Origin: an uncultured Collinsella sp.
Lineage (GTDB): Bacteria > Actinomycetota > Coriobacteriia > Coriobacteriales > Coriobacteriaceae
Length of the DNA stretch: 6,668 nt
Direction: 5' to 3'
NCBI GenBank assembly: GCA_902493125.1
Contig: CABUOF010000089.1
Span: 1-6,668 of the forward strand
The translations under genes were made by a program, and so were the position numbers. The notes under the pieces are model-generated. The model searched no databases. It had not been told where the DNA came from and saw nothing but the letters and a program-made list of their open reading frames with translations. Each line of letters opens with the position of its first letter. Position 1 is the stretch's first letter. Positions 5,679 through 6,668 of this stretch are shown here, piece after piece.

Positions 5679-6167
5679 TTAGGCCAGCCCTCCCATGGCA
5701 TCGAATTCGGCCTTGATCTTCTCGGCGACATTCCGATACGACTTATATAGGCTTGAATCGCGTTTGACTTCGTCGGTCATAACGGGAATCTCTAATTTGG
5801 AAACCTCGTCTTTTCCCGTCTGAACCGCCACAACAACGCCCATACCAAGACACATATTACGCTTGGCAGCGTTTATTTTCGCCGCCTTGGCAGGATTTGC
5901 CAGGATACGCTGGGCAAATTCCTGTTTTGAAGCCACTTCCTCGGCCTCCGGATCGCCCGCCTCGGCCACTTCGCACTGCAACACGTCCGCATAGTCAAAA
6001 ATCTTCGGCTCGCCACCGCGTTGATGCACAGCCCACTTGCGGCGCGTGGCATCCTGGTAGATAGCCGGCAAAAATGTAAACCGCGGCGGGTCCAAAATCG
6101 TATCCGTGATGGTAAACACATCGGGATCAAAGGCATCCTGCGGGTTTTTCTTCTTGAACAGCCCCAT
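5679..6167 (-). CDS. Uncharacterised 162-residue cytosolic protein
   Basis: Not confidently recognised. The ATG at 6167 is chosen because GGGAGG lies five bases upstream; an in-frame ATG at 6200 would add 11 residues but has no comparable site. There is no signal peptide or convincing membrane segment; the only hydrophobic run is MCLGMGVVVAV (105-115). The N-terminus MGLFKKK is basic. KWAVHQRGGEPKIFDYADVL (44-63), a later strand KLEIPVMTDEVKRDSSLYKS (124-143) and a helical end (AEKIKAEFDAM) loosely recall the C-terminal domain of SHOCT/DUF4428-type proteins, where an 'iFkYsDI..fE' strand and a 'KkdS.iYk..y..A' segment occur; this is a weak, memory-based resemblance. An Ala/Glu-rich helix fills 66-103. 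It is first in a likely three-gene transcript with the two GntR regulators. No function is proposed. Confidence 0.8.
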   Translation of the reverse strand: MGLFKKKNPQDAFDPDVFTITDTILDPPRFTFLPAIYQDATRRKWAVHQRGGEPKIFDYADVLQCEVAEAGDPEAEEVASKQEFAQRILANPAKAAKINAAKRNMCLGMGVVVAVQTGKDEVSKLEIPVMTDEVKRDSSLYKSYRNVAEKIKAEFDAMGGLA

Positions 6168-6172
6168 ATCAG

Positions 6173-6178
6173 CCTCCC
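6173..6178 (-). promoter_or_regulatory. Ribosome binding site deciding the start of the 162-residue protein
   Basis: GGGAGG on the coding strand ends five bases before the ATG at 6167. It favours this start over the in-frame ATG at 6200. Confidence 0.75.
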
Positions 6179-6204
6179 GTACTAGCATTAAACAACTCAT
6201 GCTG

Positions 6205-6213
6205 AATATAGCA
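6205..6213 (-). promoter_or_regulatory. Candidate extended -10 promoter for the regulator operon
   Basis: TGCTATATT on the coding strand fits an extended -10 element (TG-N-TATATT, near TATAAT). It lies about 37 bases before the ATG at 6167, giving a predicted leader of about 30 bases. No good -35 hexamer is seen at normal spacing, which extended -10 promoters can tolerate. A start of transcription near 6198 would leave the alternative ATG at 6200 outside the transcript. Confidence 0.35.
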
Positions 6214-6292
6214 CCAATTTCAAGCCACTGCTTTATCGCATCGGCGCGCGGCGTCTATGGCTCGCCCAGCGGAAGAGTTCACGGACGAGGGC

Positions 6293-6325
6293 CGGAGTGC
6301 CTGCCGGCAAATAGCGGACACTCCG
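6293..6325 (-). repeat. Inverted repeat after the LacI gene, possible weak terminator or RNA structure
   Basis: CGGAGTG and CACTCCG pair perfectly over 7 bases across a 19-base loop that itself contains GCCGGC. It begins 30 bases after the LacI stop codon. No T-tract follows, so a simple intrinsic terminator is not supported; it may mark a transcript end protected by structure, or be chance. Confidence 0.35.
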
Positions 6326-6355
6326 CATGCAATCTATGCAAACAAACAAGTACGC

Positions 6356-6668
6356 TTAGCTACATTCGGTAAGATCGAGCACGCTGCCCTTCACGATAAG
6401 CGCCGGCTCCAGAACGACTTCTTCGGCACGTCTACCGCCCCTACCGGCAAGGCGCTTGGACATGCAGCCAAAAGCATGCTCCGCGAGGATACCAGGATCC
6501 TGCTCAATCGCGGTCAGCGCCGGCTCAAAGAGAACGTCGGCCGCCGAGTTGTCATAGCTCACCACCGAGATATCGCCCGGGATGCTCTTCCCCATCTCGT
6601 GCAAGCGCTTGAGCAAACCGAGGGCAATGTTATCCGAGCTTGCGAACACGGCAGTGGCGTCAGTTGCG
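6356..6668 (-). CDS. LacI-family transcriptional regulator, C-terminal part (5' end outside window)
   Basis: The frame is open from the window edge to the TAA at 6356, giving the last 104 residues. FASSDNIALGLLKRLHEMGK, then IPGDISVVSYDNS, then LTAIEQDPGILAEHAF follow the canonical LacI/PBP1-like effector domain order (A.D..A.G....L...G..IP.D.SVV.YD.S, LT...QD......A). Only the second lobe of the effector domain is seen; the helix-turn-helix would be beyond the window. LacI regulators bind DNA as dimers and respond to sugars or sugar phosphates. Because it lies 188 bases upstream of the next gene, which has its own candidate promoter, its target need not be the sugar operon described here. 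Family assignment is firm, specificity unknown. Confidence 0.93.
   Translation of the reverse strand, partial: ATDATAVFASSDNIALGLLKRLHEMGKSIPGDISVVSYDNSAADVLFEPALTAIEQDPGILAEHAFGCMSKRLAGRGGRRAEEVVLEPALIVKGSVLDLTECS

Noticed and set aside
6168..6200. N-terminal extension of the 162-residue protein from an ATG at 6200
   Set aside because: The GGGAGG site serves the ATG at 6167, and the candidate promoter places the transcript start at about the alternative ATG.
6184..6203. AGCAT/ATGCT inverted repeat with a 10-base spacer near the candidate promoter
   Set aside because: Five-base arms with a long spacer are expected by chance; there is no second copy or regulator-specific pattern.

Overview
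The window is a compact bacterial chromosomal region in which every supported gene lies on the minus strand, so transcription runs from the high-coordinate end to the low-coordinate end. The G+C-rich base composition, strong GGAGG-type ribosome binding sites, a mannose-family PTS and many GntR/LacI regulators suggest a gut actinobacterium of the Coriobacteriia, such as Collinsella. This assignment is an inference from style and content; no rRNA or other phylogenetic marker is present.

In transcription order, the window opens with the last 104 residues of a LacI-type repressor (6668-6356). A 188-base gap follows, holding a candidate promoter and a long-looped inverted repeat. Next comes a tight set of three genes: an unrecognised 162-residue cytosolic protein (6167-5679), a GntR/HutC-type regulator (5640-4873) and a second GntR/HutC-type regulator (4888-4175). 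The two regulator genes overlap by 16 bases. A 193-base regulatory gap (4174-3982) carries a TGTATATACA palindrome and repeated GGTATCAAA elements.

The catabolic operon follows: a GlmS-like two-SIS-domain sugar isomerase/deglycase (3981-2866), a second SIS protein resembling FrlB/GfrF fructoselysine-6-phosphate deglycase (2806-1745), then mannose-family PTS components EIIA (1698-1279), EIIB (1222-740) and EIIC (681 to beyond the window start). EIID would be expected just outside.

The pairing of two different SIS proteins with an EII-Man permease resembles the Salmonella gfrABCDEF locus for glucoselysine and fructoselysine. The proposed pathway is uptake with concurrent 6-phosphorylation by the PTS, followed by deglycation by the two SIS enzymes to a hexose phosphate and an amino acid or amine. 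No kinase gene is visible, as expected when the PTS does the phosphorylation. The control differs from Salmonella, where a LevR-like sigma-54 activator is used: here two GntR/UTRA regulators precede the operon. The exact substrate cannot be fixed from sequence. No tRNA, rRNA, CRISPR array, insertion sequence or clear intrinsic terminator was found.
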